From: Methylobacterium sp. J-026
GTDB taxonomy: Bacteria > Pseudomonadota > Alphaproteobacteria > Rhizobiales > Beijerinckiaceae
Length of the DNA stretch: 64,000 nt
Assembly: GCF_022829585.1 (NCBI RefSeq)
Contig: NZ_JAKSYC010000267.1
Coordinates: forward strand, 1-64,000
Reading direction: 5' to 3'
Shown one piece after another: positions 9,332-15,929 of this stretch. A program made the translations under genes and the position numbers. Position 1 is the stretch's first letter. The number at the start of each line of letters is the position of its first letter. The notes beneath the pieces were generated by a model. That model had not been told where the DNA came from, made no database searches, and worked only from the letters and a program-made list of their open reading frames with translations.

Positions 9332-9775
9332 ATGCCCGAGACCCAGACGCTTCCCGACGCGATGACGGTCGCGCCACCGGGATCGCTCAGCCCGGCAATC
9401 CATCTCGATCATTGCGTGATCCATGTCAGCGACTGGGCGCAATCGAACGCCTTCTACCGGGATGTGGTGGGCGCGGAGGTGGTCGAGCGGGGCGATGGCT
9501 TCGCCTATCGGTTCGGCGGCGTGCAACTGAACTGCCACGGTCCCGGCGTCAGCCCGAACGTGGTGGCGGCGCATCCGGTGATGCCCGGCAACAGCGATCT
9601 CTGCTTCCGGTGGTCCGGAGCGATCGAGGAGGCGGTCGCGCATCTCGAAGCGCGGGGCGTCCCCGTGGAACTCGGTCCCATCGCGACGGCGGGTGCCGCG
9701 GGCTCCGGCATCAGCGTCTACTTCCGGGATCCGGACGGGTCCCTCCTGGAATTCATCACCTATCCGACGCCTTGA
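9332..9775 (+). CDS. VOC-family (glyoxalase/bleomycin resistance-like) protein
   Basis: A 147-residue single-module vicinal-oxygen-chelate protein. It opens with HLDHCVIHVSDWAQSNAFY (first metal ligand histidine) and ends with YFRDPDGSLLEFITYP (the DPDG turn and terminal Glu ligand). Members include lactoylglutathione lyases, dioxygenases and antibiotic-binding proteins; the substrate is not predictable here. The start at ATG 9332 has a GGAG site 8 bases upstream. It is divergent from the L,D-transpeptidase and nearly abuts the convergent cyclic-nucleotide-binding gene (6 bp apart). Confidence 0.85.
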   Translation: MPETQTLPDAMTVAPPGSLSPAIHLDHCVIHVSDWAQSNAFYRDVVGAEVVERGDGFAYRFGGVQLNCHGPGVSPNVVAAHPVMPGNSDLCFRWSGAIEEAVAHLEARGVPVELGPIATAGAAGSGISVYFRDPDGSLLEFITYPTP

Positions 9776-9781
9776 CGCGCC

Positions 9782-10225
9782 TCAGCTCCGGCTCTCCGCC
9801 AGGGCCTGGTTGGTCTGTTCCAGGCGCAGGGCCAGCACACGCATCAGGGCGATGCTGATCTGTGGAAACTGTGCGAGCAGTTCCAGGAACACCCCGCGAT
9901 CGATCCGCAGGGCCGTCACGGCGGATTCCGCCGTAACGGTGGCCGACCGGGGTTGCTCGGCCAGGATGCCCATCTCGCCCACCAGGGCGTCCTGACTGAG
10001 GAGCGCCAACCGCACCGGACCGGCCGGACCATCGATGCTGACCTCCGCGGTCCCCTTGAGGATCACGTAGGCCGCGTCCGCCACATCGCCGCGGGCGAAG
10101 AAGCGCTGCCCGGGCTCGAAATGGACGCGCTCGCTGGTGAAGGCCAGGAGCTTCAGGCGGGCCGGTTCCACCTCTCGGAACAGCGGCACCTGCTTCAGGG
10201 AGGAAACCTCGGTGTCGAGGGTCAT
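9782..10225 (-). CDS. Cyclic nucleotide-binding domain protein
   Basis: 147 residues comprising one cNMP-binding beta barrel: LFREVEPARLKLLA, then PGQRFFARGDVADAAYVILKG, and the phosphate-binding cassette area GEMGILAEQPRSATV. No helix-turn-helix follows the barrel; the C-terminus is an amphipathic helix (ISIALMRVLALRLEQTN). It is therefore a stand-alone sensor or regulatory subunit rather than a Crp/Fnr transcription factor. The start at ATG 10225 was chosen because homology begins at once; the frame runs open to 10486 through composition-driven sequence. Divergent from the SCO-like gene. Confidence 0.8.
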   Translation of the reverse strand: MTLDTEVSSLKQVPLFREVEPARLKLLAFTSERVHFEPGQRFFARGDVADAAYVILKGTAEVSIDGPAGPVRLALLSQDALVGEMGILAEQPRSATVTAESAVTALRIDRGVFLELLAQFPQISIALMRVLALRLEQTNQALAESRS

Positions 10226-10286
10226 ACGGCGGCTCCGCGGCGGGTCAGAGGCCCAGGACGGCGGGGCCGGACGGGCCCGCATATCC

Positions 10287-11102
10287 ATGCGGTTCGTCAG
10301 ACACTTGTCCAGCCCCGCCGGAGGTTCCGGCGCCGCGCTGGCGCTTGCCCTTATCCTCGCGGCGGGGCCGGCCTGCGCGCGCCTTGTCCAGGCCGACCTC
10401 GCCCGCGTCGCGGTGGCACCGCCGCCGGGGGCCCGAGCGCCCCTCGATCTCCCGGTCACGGACGCACGCACCGGGCAAGCCATCACCCTCGGGCGGGCGC
10501 TCGCGGGGCGGCCTGCCCTGCTGCTGCCGGTGGACTACACCTGCGGCAATGTCTGCGACCCGATGGTGTCGATGTCGGCGGATGCCCTGGCCTCGACCGG
10601 CCTGGCACCGGAAGACTACGCATGGGTGCTCGTCGGGATCGATCCCCGCGACGATGCCGCGGCCGCACGCCGCATGCTGGCCGAGACGCTGGGCGAGCGC
10701 ATTGCATCCGTCCGGCCCGAGGCGCTGATCGTCTCGGACGCCGCATTGGCCCGCCTCACGGCGTCACTCGGCTACACGGCAGTCTACGATGCCGGGACCG
10801 ACAGCTTCGCCCATCCGGCCGCCGCCCTGTTGCTCGCCGGTGATGGGCGGGTAGCCCGGATTCTCTCGCCCCTGGCGCTGACCGGGCGGGATCTCCGCCT
10901 CGCCCTCACCGAGGCCGGTGAGGGGCGCGTCGGGGGGCTGGCGGACCGCTTCGCCCTGCTCTGCTACGGCTACGACGCCGCCCGCGGGGTCTACACGCCC
11001 CTGGTTCAGCGCATCCTGACCGTGGCGGGGATCGGGACGATCCTCGCGATCGGCCTCCTTGTCCTTGGCCTGACCCGCCTCACACGGGGGCGGGCAGCCT
11101 GA
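10287..11102 (+). CDS. SCO1/SenC-type thioredoxin-fold copper chaperone-like protein
   Basis: A 271-residue protein with a signal sequence (about residues 12-32), a thioredoxin-like domain and a C-terminal transmembrane helix (ILTVAGIGTILAIGLLVLG). DYTCGNVC provides the CxxxC pair (C86, C90) that in SCO proteins binds copper, and DSFAHPAA supplies the distal conserved histidine. SCO proteins insert copper into the CuA site of cytochrome c oxidase or act as thiol reductants. Other cox assembly genes are absent from the window. The C-terminal anchor is unlike classic SCO1, which is anchored at the N-terminus. Start at ATG 10287; the open frame to 10137 is antisense to the neighbour. Confidence 0.78.
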   Translation: MRFVRHLSSPAGGSGAALALALILAAGPACARLVQADLARVAVAPPPGARAPLDLPVTDARTGQAITLGRALAGRPALLLPVDYTCGNVCDPMVSMSADALASTGLAPEDYAWVLVGIDPRDDAAAARRMLAETLGERIASVRPEALIVSDAALARLTASLGYTAVYDAGTDSFAHPAAALLLAGDGRVARILSPLALTGRDLRLALTEAGEGRVGGLADRFALLCYGYDAARGVYTPLVQRILTVAGIGTILAIGLLVLGLTRLTRGRAA

Positions 11103-11114
11103 ATCGACCGCGGG

Positions 11115-11321
11115 TCAGCGCTTCGTCGACAAACCCTGCGTGCCGGGCGCGGGCGCATCGCGCTTGAGGCTCGCATTGAGATGCGGCGAATCGACCGGTT
11201 CCTCCCGGGTCGTCGGTGTGGACGAATCCTCCGGCGCGGGCATCGGCGGCAGCGTGGGGGTGTTGGGCTGCGGCACCGGCGTGCCCCCGGCGGCGTCTTT
11301 TACCATGTTGCGGTTCGTCAT
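11115..11321 (-). CDS. Small proline/threonine-rich hypothetical protein
   Basis: A 68-residue ORF from ATG 11321, rich in P, T, S and charged residues (for example PNTPTLPPMPAPEDSS) and probably disordered. A purine-rich site (GAGGAAGG) lies upstream but rather far from the ATG. No family recognised. It is convergent with the SCO gene, with 12 bp between the two stop codons. The frame stays open far upstream (to 11861), but that extension crosses the promoter and coding sequence of the KGG gene. Confidence 0.5.
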   Translation of the reverse strand: MTNRNMVKDAAGGTPVPQPNTPTLPPMPAPEDSSTPTTREEPVDSPHLNASLKRDAPAPGTQGLSTKR

Positions 11322-11517
11322 GCGGGCATCATTCCTTCCTCGAACCGCGCAGCGAGACAGTTCGCGCGCGGTGACCCGGAGCCCAGCGCCAATCCTCCGA
11401 GGCATTGCCCCGGCCAGGCGCCGGCATCCGTCCAGGTCGTTCCGCAACCAACGCGGCGCACAACACCCCGGTTGCTGCCAAGCTTGATTGCCGGAAGCTT
11501 GACCAGGTCTGGGCACA

Positions 11518-11542
11518 GGAACCTTGGTTACTGCTGAAGGTT
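11518..11542 (+). promoter_or_regulatory. EcfG-type promoter of the KGG stress protein
   Basis: GGAAC at 11518-11522, 16-base spacer, then GGTT at 11539-11542. The consensus in Methylobacterium is GGAAC-16/17-CGTT; here the first base of the -10 element differs. It sits 34 bp before the start codon of the KGG gene, the right place for a general-stress promoter. Confidence 0.6.
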
Positions 11543-11576
11543 GTTGCGGGGTGAAGCGAAGCCAGAGGAGGAACTG

Positions 11577-11765
11577 ATGGCATCCGGAAATTCGACCTCG
11601 AAGCGGGGCTTTGCCTCGATGAACCTGGAGCGGCAGCGCGAGATCGCCAGCAAGGGCGGACGCAGTGTGCCGGCCGAGAAGCGGTCGTTCTCCCAGGATC
11701 GCGAACTCGCCTCGTCCGCCGGACGTAAGGGCGGTCAGTCGACGGGGACCGGCCGCGCCGAGTGA
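11577..11765 (+). CDS. KGG-motif general stress protein (con-10/GsiB-like)
   Basis: A 62-residue hydrophilic protein with an excellent ribosome-binding site (GAGGAGGAACTG before ATG 11577). It contains the characteristic KGG repeats: RGFASMNLERQREIASKGG, a PAEKRSFSQDRELASSAG segment, then RKGGQS. Members are small disordered proteins induced by starvation, desiccation and osmotic stress in bacteria and conidiating fungi, probably acting as hydrophilins. An EcfG-type promoter lies just upstream and phyR/nepR are about 1-2 kb away, which fits general stress response control. A strong bidirectional terminator follows at 11856. Confidence 0.85.
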   Translation: MASGNSTSKRGFASMNLERQREIASKGGRSVPAEKRSFSQDRELASSAGRKGGQSTGTGRAE

Positions 11766-11855
11766 GGCGGTCGCGTCAGCGTTTTGCGTAACGGCGCTGC
11801 GTCCCCTGGACCGGCGCCGTTCTTCGTATCCCTGCCGTCTGTCCGACGGGACTTC

Positions 11856-11908
11856 CACCACACGAAAAAGGGCCCGCCAATCTGGCAGGCCCTTTTTCGT
11901 GTGGTGGA
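11856..11908. terminator. Bidirectional intrinsic terminator
   Basis: A perfect 20-bp inverted repeat (11856-11875 and 11889-11908) with AAAAA in the left arm and TTTTT in the right arm. The loop can extend pairing through GCCA/TGGC. It lies between the convergent KGG gene (plus) and the secreted-protein gene (minus) and can end both transcripts. Confidence 0.85.
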
Positions 11909-11921
11909 GTGTGGAGCAGGA

Positions 11922-12287
11922 TCAGGAGATGCAGCGACCCGGGGTCATGCGCCGCGCTTCGGGACCGACCAGGGAACTGAGGGCCGTCTCGCAGCCTTCC
12001 CGCACAAGTCGACGCGTCGGCTGCCTGAGAATCGGCTTAATGCTGGGATCCTGCGCCTCACCGGCCACCGGCATAATATGGTCATCGATCTTCTGGACGC
12101 CGGCGATCCGGGTCGGGCTGATCGCCAGAGAGGCCGGGCGCATGCCGGGCAGTGGCGCGGGCGCGGACTGGGCCACCAGCACAGGTGGCGTCCAACGGTC
12201 GGCCGTGTCGCGGACCACCGGCTGGATCAGCACGGTGAGAAGAGCGGCGGGAGCACTCACGCCCAGAATGAAACCAGACCGCAGCAT
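11922..12287 (-). CDS. Secreted hypothetical protein under an EcfG-type promoter
   Basis: A 121-residue product starting at ATG 12287 with a GAGGTCGGGACG ribosome-binding region. The N-terminus FILGVSAPAALLTVLI is a signal peptide or membrane anchor. The rest is rich in P/A/R with two cysteines (EGCETALSS and the near-terminal GRCIS). No known domain. A perfect EcfG promoter match sits 41 bp upstream on the same strand and the gene ends at the bidirectional terminator, which together support a real, stress-regulated envelope protein. Confidence 0.65.
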   Translation of the reverse strand: MLRSGFILGVSAPAALLTVLIQPVVRDTADRWTPPVLVAQSAPAPLPGMRPASLAISPTRIAGVQKIDDHIMPVAGEAQDPSIKPILRQPTRRLVREGCETALSSLVGPEARRMTPGRCIS

Positions 12288-12328
12288 CGTCCCGACCTCA
12301 TCGTGAGAGCTTGACAGGATGTTTTGAT

Positions 12329-12353
12329 AACGCGCTCTGCAATCGCAGGTTCC
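12329..12353 (-). promoter_or_regulatory. EcfG-type promoter of secreted protein gene
   Basis: Read on the minus strand: GGAAC at 12353-12349, 16-base spacer, CGTT at 12332-12329. This is an exact match to the EcfG consensus, 41 bp upstream of the start codon at 12287. Confidence 0.75.
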
Positions 12354-12484
12354 TAGACTGCCGCGCTTTCAGGAATCCTGAGTATTCGTCCGCGGCGCGG
12401 GTGTTGGTGCGGTGGCGCACCCACGCAATCCACAACCATTCCCTGTGGCTCCGGCGCAACGCTCACGGACAAAGTGCGTTTTTT

Positions 12485-12509
12485 GGAACCTCATGGGGCG
12501 GCAATCGTT
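12485..12509 (+). promoter_or_regulatory. EcfG-type promoter of a putative small RNA
   Basis: GGAAC at 12485-12489, 16-base spacer, CGTT at 12506-12509, an exact consensus match on the plus strand. No protein-coding start follows; instead an intrinsic terminator lies about 65-95 bp downstream. Confidence 0.7.
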
Positions 12510-12515
12510 CTTCCA

Positions 12516-12605
12516 GCACCCGGCCACCTGGTCCTCCCCGCATTCCCCTTGTGCATCGGCCGGAACCTCTTCGACGGGCTGGAGATTTCTCCGGCCCGTT
12601 TTTTT
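12516..12605 (+). ncRNA. Candidate EcfG-dependent small RNA with C-rich loop
   Basis: Predicted transcript of about 90 nt from an exact EcfG promoter to a Rho-independent terminator. CCGGCC (12520-12525) can pair with GGCCGG (12558-12563), exposing a pyrimidine-rich loop that contains TCCTCCCC and TTCCCCTT, sequences able to pair with Shine-Dalgarno regions. The 3' hairpin (12574-12599) plus a seven-T run forms the terminator. There is no ORF with a start codon. The layout resembles the sigma-T dependent sRNA GsrN of Caulobacter (C-rich loop, GSR control), by analogy only. It lies convergent to phyR, downstream of it. Confidence 0.5.
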
Positions 12606-12607
12606 GC
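12574..12607 (+). terminator. Intrinsic terminator of the putative small RNA
   Basis: Stem ACGGGCTGGAG / CTCCGGCCCGT (11 bp with one G-U pair), four-base loop ATTT, then TTTTTTT with the start of the T-run overlapping the stem end. It is oriented for plus-strand transcription, where no protein gene ends, so it supports a non-coding transcript. Confidence 0.7.
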
Positions 12608-12633
12608 GTCGCCGTCGGACCCGCGGCAGCCAA

Positions 12634-12662
12634 CAAAAAAGCCCCGGCTTGCGCCGGGGCTG
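12634..12662 (-). terminator. Intrinsic terminator downstream of phyR
   Basis: On the minus strand the 8-bp stem GCCCCGGC/GCCGGGGC (12641-12660) is followed by TTTTTT (12640-12635). It lies about 60 bp past the phyR stop codon. Confidence 0.85.
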
Positions 12663-12722
12663 CGATCACCAGTCGTTGCTGGGCCGGCGGGATGAGCGCC
12701 GTGGCGCCGTCTCGCGGAGATC

Positions 12723-13526
12723 TCAAGCCGTCTTGGCTTCCCGCCGACGGGCGGTCTGCTGGAAGAACAGTGCTTGGCTGATCACCGCGGAGACGTTGGC
12801 AGGCTGGAACGGCTTGGCGATGAGGAAGGCCGGCTCGGGCCGCTCCCCGGTGAGGAACCGCTCGGGATAGGCGGTGATGAAGATCACCGGAACCTCGAAG
12901 GTCTTCAGCAGATCGTTCACGGCATCGAGGCCCGACGAACCGTCGGCGAGCTGGATGTCGGCCAGGATCAGGCCGGGGCGCTTGCCCTCGCCGGCGATCT
13001 TGATCGCCTCGGTCCGGGTCCGGGCAACGCCGATGACGTTGTGGCCGAGGCCCTCGACCAGCGCCTCGAGATCCATGGCGATCAGCGGTTCGTCCTCGAT
13101 GATGAGGATCTCGGTCGCCATGTCGGCGGCGAGTTCGCGGCCCGCCTCGTCCACGAGGTCGCGGACCTCGGAGACGTCGACGCCGAGGATGATGGCCGCA
13201 TCCTCCTCGGAGAACCCTTCGAGGCATGAGAGCAAGAAGGCCTGCCGCGGCAGCGGCGTGATCTGGCCGAGGCGGACTTCCGCCGGAAGATCGTGCTGGA
13301 CCTGCTCGCTGCGGCCGTTCACCGAGAGCGAGTTCCAGATCCGCGTGAAGACCCGGAACAGGTCGGCCTTGATGTTGGTGCTGCGCCCGAGCGTATCCGG
13401 CTCGTTGACCAGGGTCTCCAGGGTGGCGGCGACATACGCGTCACCCGCCACTTGGCTCCCCGTGAGCGCACGCGCGTAGCGGCGCAGGTACGGCAGGTGC
13501 TGTACCACGAGTTGCGATGTCGACAT
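12723..13526 (-). CDS. phyR: PhyR, general stress response anti-anti-sigma response regulator
   Basis: A 267-residue protein, exactly the length of Methylobacterium PhyR. Residues 1-135 form an EcfG sigma-factor-like output domain (SFLS-type regions around LPYLRRYARALTGSQ and LPRQAFLLSCLEGFSEEDAA). Residues 138-260 form a receiver with acidic pocket IIEDEP, phospho-acceptor D190 in LILADIQLADG, conserved T in FITAYPE and K in IAKPFQ. Phosphorylated PhyR binds NepR and frees EcfG. Start ATG 13526 has an AGGGGAT ribosome-binding site; the frame is open to 13775 but would cross the divergent promoters. Divergent from nepR, each with its own EcfG-type promoter, giving positive autoregulation. Ends at an intrinsic terminator. 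Confidence 0.97.
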   Translation of the reverse strand: MSTSQLVVQHLPYLRRYARALTGSQVAGDAYVAATLETLVNEPDTLGRSTNIKADLFRVFTRIWNSLSVNGRSEQVQHDLPAEVRLGQITPLPRQAFLLSCLEGFSEEDAAIILGVDVSEVRDLVDEAGRELAADMATEILIIEDEPLIAMDLEALVEGLGHNVIGVARTRTEAIKIAGEGKRPGLILADIQLADGSSGLDAVNDLLKTFEVPVIFITAYPERFLTGERPEPAFLIAKPFQPANVSAVISQALFFQQTARRREAKTA

Positions 13527-13626
13527 TCGATCCCCTGTGCCTCGCCGTGTTGCCCGGCCACGATCGCTTCGGTTCGTGACCGAAGATGTGCCGGGGCCGG
13601 CTTGTATGCTGCGCAGCCTATCGCCC

Positions 13627-13651
13627 AACGCGGAGGCCGGCACTCCGTTCC
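13627..13651 (-). promoter_or_regulatory. EcfG-type promoter of phyR
   Basis: Minus strand: GGAAC at 13651-13647, 16-base spacer, CGTT at 13630-13627. Exact consensus, about 100 bp before the phyR start. Confidence 0.8.
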
Positions 13652-13661
13652 ACCCCCCGGC

Positions 13662-13687
13662 GGAACCGATCCCGGCGGGCAGGCGTT
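13662..13687 (+). promoter_or_regulatory. EcfG-type promoter of nepR
   Basis: Plus strand: GGAAC at 13662-13666, 17-base spacer, CGTT at 13684-13687. It is back to back with the phyR promoter (11 bp between the -35 elements) and 76 bp before the nepR start. Confidence 0.8.
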
Positions 13688-13763
13688 GCAACCGCAGCCA
13701 TGGCGTATGTCGAGCCGCAGCACAATGCGGCCGAGCCGACTTCGGCAGTAAGGGGCGTGTGGG

Positions 13764-14033
13764 ATGGTCGATCAAGGCAAAGACGCCGGTCTTCGCGCGC
13801 GCGAAGCGCCGGTGAGCACTGCTTCAGATCACCAAACGCACGCGCAGGCTGAGCGTCGACCCCGGACACCTGCGGGGCGAGCCGCGCCTCGAAACGGCCT
13901 CAGCGAACACACGCGAAACCGCCTCGCCGTGCAGTTGCGGGAGATGTACGACACGGTCACCGAGCAGCCGGTGCCCGACCGCTTCGCCGAACTGATCGCA
14001 AAACTCGACAGCGCCGAACGTGGTAAGGCCTGA
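13764..14033 (+). CDS. nepR: NepR, anti-sigma factor of EcfG
   Basis: An 89-residue protein. The N-terminal half is polar and probably disordered. The C-terminal half carries the NepR signature: RLAVQLREMYDTVTEQPVPDRF then AELIAKLD, two amphipathic helices that wrap around EcfG or, in stress, phospho-PhyR. ATG 13764 is preceded by AGGGGCG. It is divergent from phyR and driven by an EcfG-type promoter, giving negative feedback on the general stress response. The sigma factor gene ecfG is not adjacent; the next plus-strand gene is the small ORF at 14537. Confidence 0.9.
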   Translation: MVDQGKDAGLRAREAPVSTASDHQTHAQAERRPRTPAGRAAPRNGLSEHTRNRLAVQLREMYDTVTEQPVPDRFAELIAKLDSAERGKA

Positions 14034-14074
14034 CGTATGGCACCCCCGGCGTGGGCTGTGTTGCCTGCCGCTAT

Positions 14075-14101
14075 GAAAAAACCGCCGCACGGGGCGACGG
14101 C
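14075..14101 (-). terminator. Intrinsic terminator downstream of the UPF0391 gene
   Basis: On the minus strand, stem CCGTCGC/GCGGCGG (one T-G pair) with loop CCCGT, followed by TTTTTT. It lies about 55 bp past the stop of the UPF0391 gene. Confidence 0.75.
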
Positions 14102-14155
14102 TCTTCCGAGGTCGAGATGCCAGCCCCGGACAAGGGCTGACGTCTATCGATACCC

Positions 14156-14332
14156 CTAAAGGGTCGGAGACCGGCCGCGCATCAGACCAACGACGGCCGA
14201 GATCGCGAACAGGACAATCGCCACGAAGAAGACCAGCTTAGCGGCCTCCATGGCGGTTCCGGCAATGCCACCGAAGCCGAGCAGAGCGGCCACGAGAGCG
14301 ACGACGAGAAAAGTTACGGCCCAACCCAGCAT
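14156..14332 (-). CDS. UPF0391/DUF1328 small membrane protein (YtjA family)
   Basis: A 58-residue protein made almost entirely of two hydrophobic helices: [19 protein letters not shown] and [19 protein letters not shown], joined by the family's [11 protein letters not shown] link. This is the DUF1328 signature. The family is widespread in proteobacteria and often stress-induced; its molecular role is unknown. Start ATG 14332 gives the canonical MLGWAVTF N-terminus. An exact EcfG promoter lies 56 bp upstream and a terminator follows, so the gene is probably a monocistronic GSR target. Confidence 0.88.
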   Translation of the reverse strand: MLGWAVTFLVVALVAALLGFGGIAGTAMEAAKLVFFVAIVLFAISAVVGLMRGRSPTL

Positions 14333-14388
14333 GGTTCGTATCCTTCGGAAGTATCGACGCGGCCGGGCCGCATCGTTCTGAACACAAA

Positions 14389-14413
14389 AACGCCAAGGTT
14401 CTGCTCTGGTTCC
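14389..14413 (-). promoter_or_regulatory. EcfG-type promoter of UPF0391 gene
   Basis: Minus strand: GGAAC at 14413-14409, 16-base spacer, CGTT at 14392-14389; exact consensus, 56 bp before the start codon at 14332. Confidence 0.78.
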
Positions 14414-14475
14414 GCCGCCTTGACAAAGTCCGGTGGGTCGTTCGGCGCCGGGATCGGGGCGCGGCGACATGTGAC

Positions 14476-14500
14476 GGAACGGGACGGAGCGGGTAGCGTT
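14476..14500 (+). promoter_or_regulatory. EcfG-type promoter of 58-residue ORF
   Basis: Plus strand: GGAAC at 14476-14480, 16-base spacer, CGTT at 14497-14500; exact consensus, 36 bp before ATG 14537. Confidence 0.75.
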
Positions 14501-14536
14501 CGAAGATAGGTCTGCAGGTTCGATTCGGGATCCGTG

Positions 14537-14713
14537 ATGCTGCAATCTGCCAAGAACACCGCTCGTGCGACGCTGTCCGCGCTGCAGGGCCGCCTCGCCG
14601 AAGCGGCCTCCACGGTCGCCGAGGCGCTGCGCGCCGCCACTCTCGGATTGGCCGCCGAACCAGTTCCCGTGCCGGTCCGTGTGCGAGACCGTCGGCCCGG
14701 CCGCATCGGCTGA
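14537..14713 (+). CDS. Small stress-regulated hypothetical protein (58 residues)
   Basis: A short ORF beginning [19 protein letters not shown]. The N-terminal 40 residues form an alanine-rich amphipathic helix; the C-terminal part is V/P/R-rich ([18 protein letters not shown]) and strongly basic. The ribosome-binding site is weak (GGGA). Support comes mainly from context: an exact EcfG promoter 36 bp upstream, divergent from the UPF0391 promoter, inside the phyR-nepR cluster. No family recognised. Confidence 0.5.
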   Translation: MLQSAKNTARATLSALQGRLAEAASTVAEALRAATLGLAAEPVPVPVRVRDRRPGRIG

Positions 14714-14992
14714 TCGACCCCGCCTTCCGTCCCGGTCCCCACGCCATGACGGATTAGGTTTCTTAAGTAAGAACACCTGGGGCCGTGCGCGTCCGGCCCC
14801 GCGATCAATCCGGTCTGTCCCAGCCGGGAAAACAGGCCGGTTTGCGTCAGCCCGCTCTCGGGAGCGCCCCCGGGGCGACTGTCGGCAGCACGCGTCGAAG
14901 AGGCGACGCGGATCCAGCCCTTCGGTATCGTCACGGTTCCGATCCCTGTGGCGATGCGCTAGAACCCCGCTGACCACCTGTGCGGGGCAGCG

Positions 14993-15913
14993 ATGGCGGA
15001 CGCGGACGAGAGCAACCTGACCCTCGACCGATCGATGCCTGCCGCCGGACGGCTGGAGGCGGTCGCACCGCTGATCCGGAGGCGGATCGCGCCGAACGGC
15101 GGCCCGTTTACGGCGAGCGGGACTTGCACCTACGTGGTCGGCCAGGGCCGCGTCGCGGTTCTCGATCCCGGTCCGGACGATCCAGCCCATATCGACGCGC
15201 TGCTTCATGGTCTCGCCGGCGAGCACATCGAGGCGATCGTCGTCACCCACACGCACCGGGATCACTCGCCGGGGGCGCGACTCCTGGCGGCCCGCACCGG
15301 CGCGCCGATCGTCGGGTGCGGGCCGCATCGGGCCGCCCGGGCGCTCGCCGAGGGGGAGGTGCCGCTCCTCGACGCCAGCGCCGACCGCGCTCACGCCCCC
15401 GACCGCGTGATGACGGAGGGCGACCTCGTCTCCGGCCCCGGCTGGACGCTGGTTGCCGTGGAGACCCCCGGCCACACGATGAACCACCTGGCGTTCACCC
15501 TGCCGGAGGCGCAGGCCCTGTTCTCGGGCGATCACGTCATGGCGTGGTCGACCACGATCGTGGCGCCCCCGGACGGCGAGATGCGGGCCTATATGGCCTC
15601 CCTCGACAAGCTGCGCAGTCGCGATGAGACGATATACTGGCCGGGTCACGGCGGCCCGGTCCGCGAGCCGGCGCGGTTCCTGCGCGGGCTGGCCTGCCAC
15701 CGCCGCCAGCGCGAGGCGGCGATCCGCGCGCGCCTCGGCGCCGGCGATACCGGCATCGCGCAGATCGTGGCGGCGATCTACCAGGGGCTCGATCCGCGCC
15801 TGAGGGGCGCGGCTTCGCTCTCGGTCTTCGCCCATCTGGAGGATCTGGTCGGGCGCGGCCTCGTGGCCGTGGACGGCACGCCGCGACTGGACGGCACCTA
15901 CGCGCCGGTCTGA
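14993..15913 (+). CDS. Metallo-beta-lactamase-fold hydrolase (LACTB2-like)
   Basis: A 306-residue enzyme with the binuclear zinc motif THTHRDHS, later ligands in ETPGHTMNH and FSGDHVM, and YWPGHG near the end of the catalytic domain. A C-terminal helical/winged-helix region (about 225-300) matches the LACTB2/RNase-Z-like hydrolase subgroup often annotated as MBL-fold or beta-lactamase-like hydrolases in Rhizobiales. The natural substrate is uncertain (RNA or small ester/thioester). Start ATG 14993 lies after a GGGGCAG site. Convergent with the DUF1499 gene 16 bp away. Confidence 0.85.
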   Translation: MADADESNLTLDRSMPAAGRLEAVAPLIRRRIAPNGGPFTASGTCTYVVGQGRVAVLDPGPDDPAHIDALLHGLAGEHIEAIVVTHTHRDHSPGARLLAARTGAPIVGCGPHRAARALAEGEVPLLDASADRAHAPDRVMTEGDLVSGPGWTLVAVETPGHTMNHLAFTLPEAQALFSGDHVMAWSTTIVAPPDGEMRAYMASLDKLRSRDETIYWPGHGGPVREPARFLRGLACHRRQREAAIRARLGAGDTGIAQIVAAIYQGLDPRLRGAASLSVFAHLEDLVGRGLVAVDGTPRLDGTYAPV

Positions 15914-15929
15914 ACCGGGTCGGGGCGGA

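Noticed and set aside
12311..12870. Plus-strand frames crossing the sRNA region
   Set aside because: They read through the sRNA promoter, its terminator and antisense phyR; no start with a ribosome-binding site.
12723..13775. PhyR starting at the upstream in-frame codon
   Set aside because: It would place both divergent EcfG promoters inside coding sequence; ATG 13526 has a good site and gives the known length.
14156..15835. 559-codon minus-strand frame
   Set aside because: Only its last 58 codons (UPF0391 protein) are real; the rest is antisense to the MBL hydrolase and crosses the EcfG promoters.
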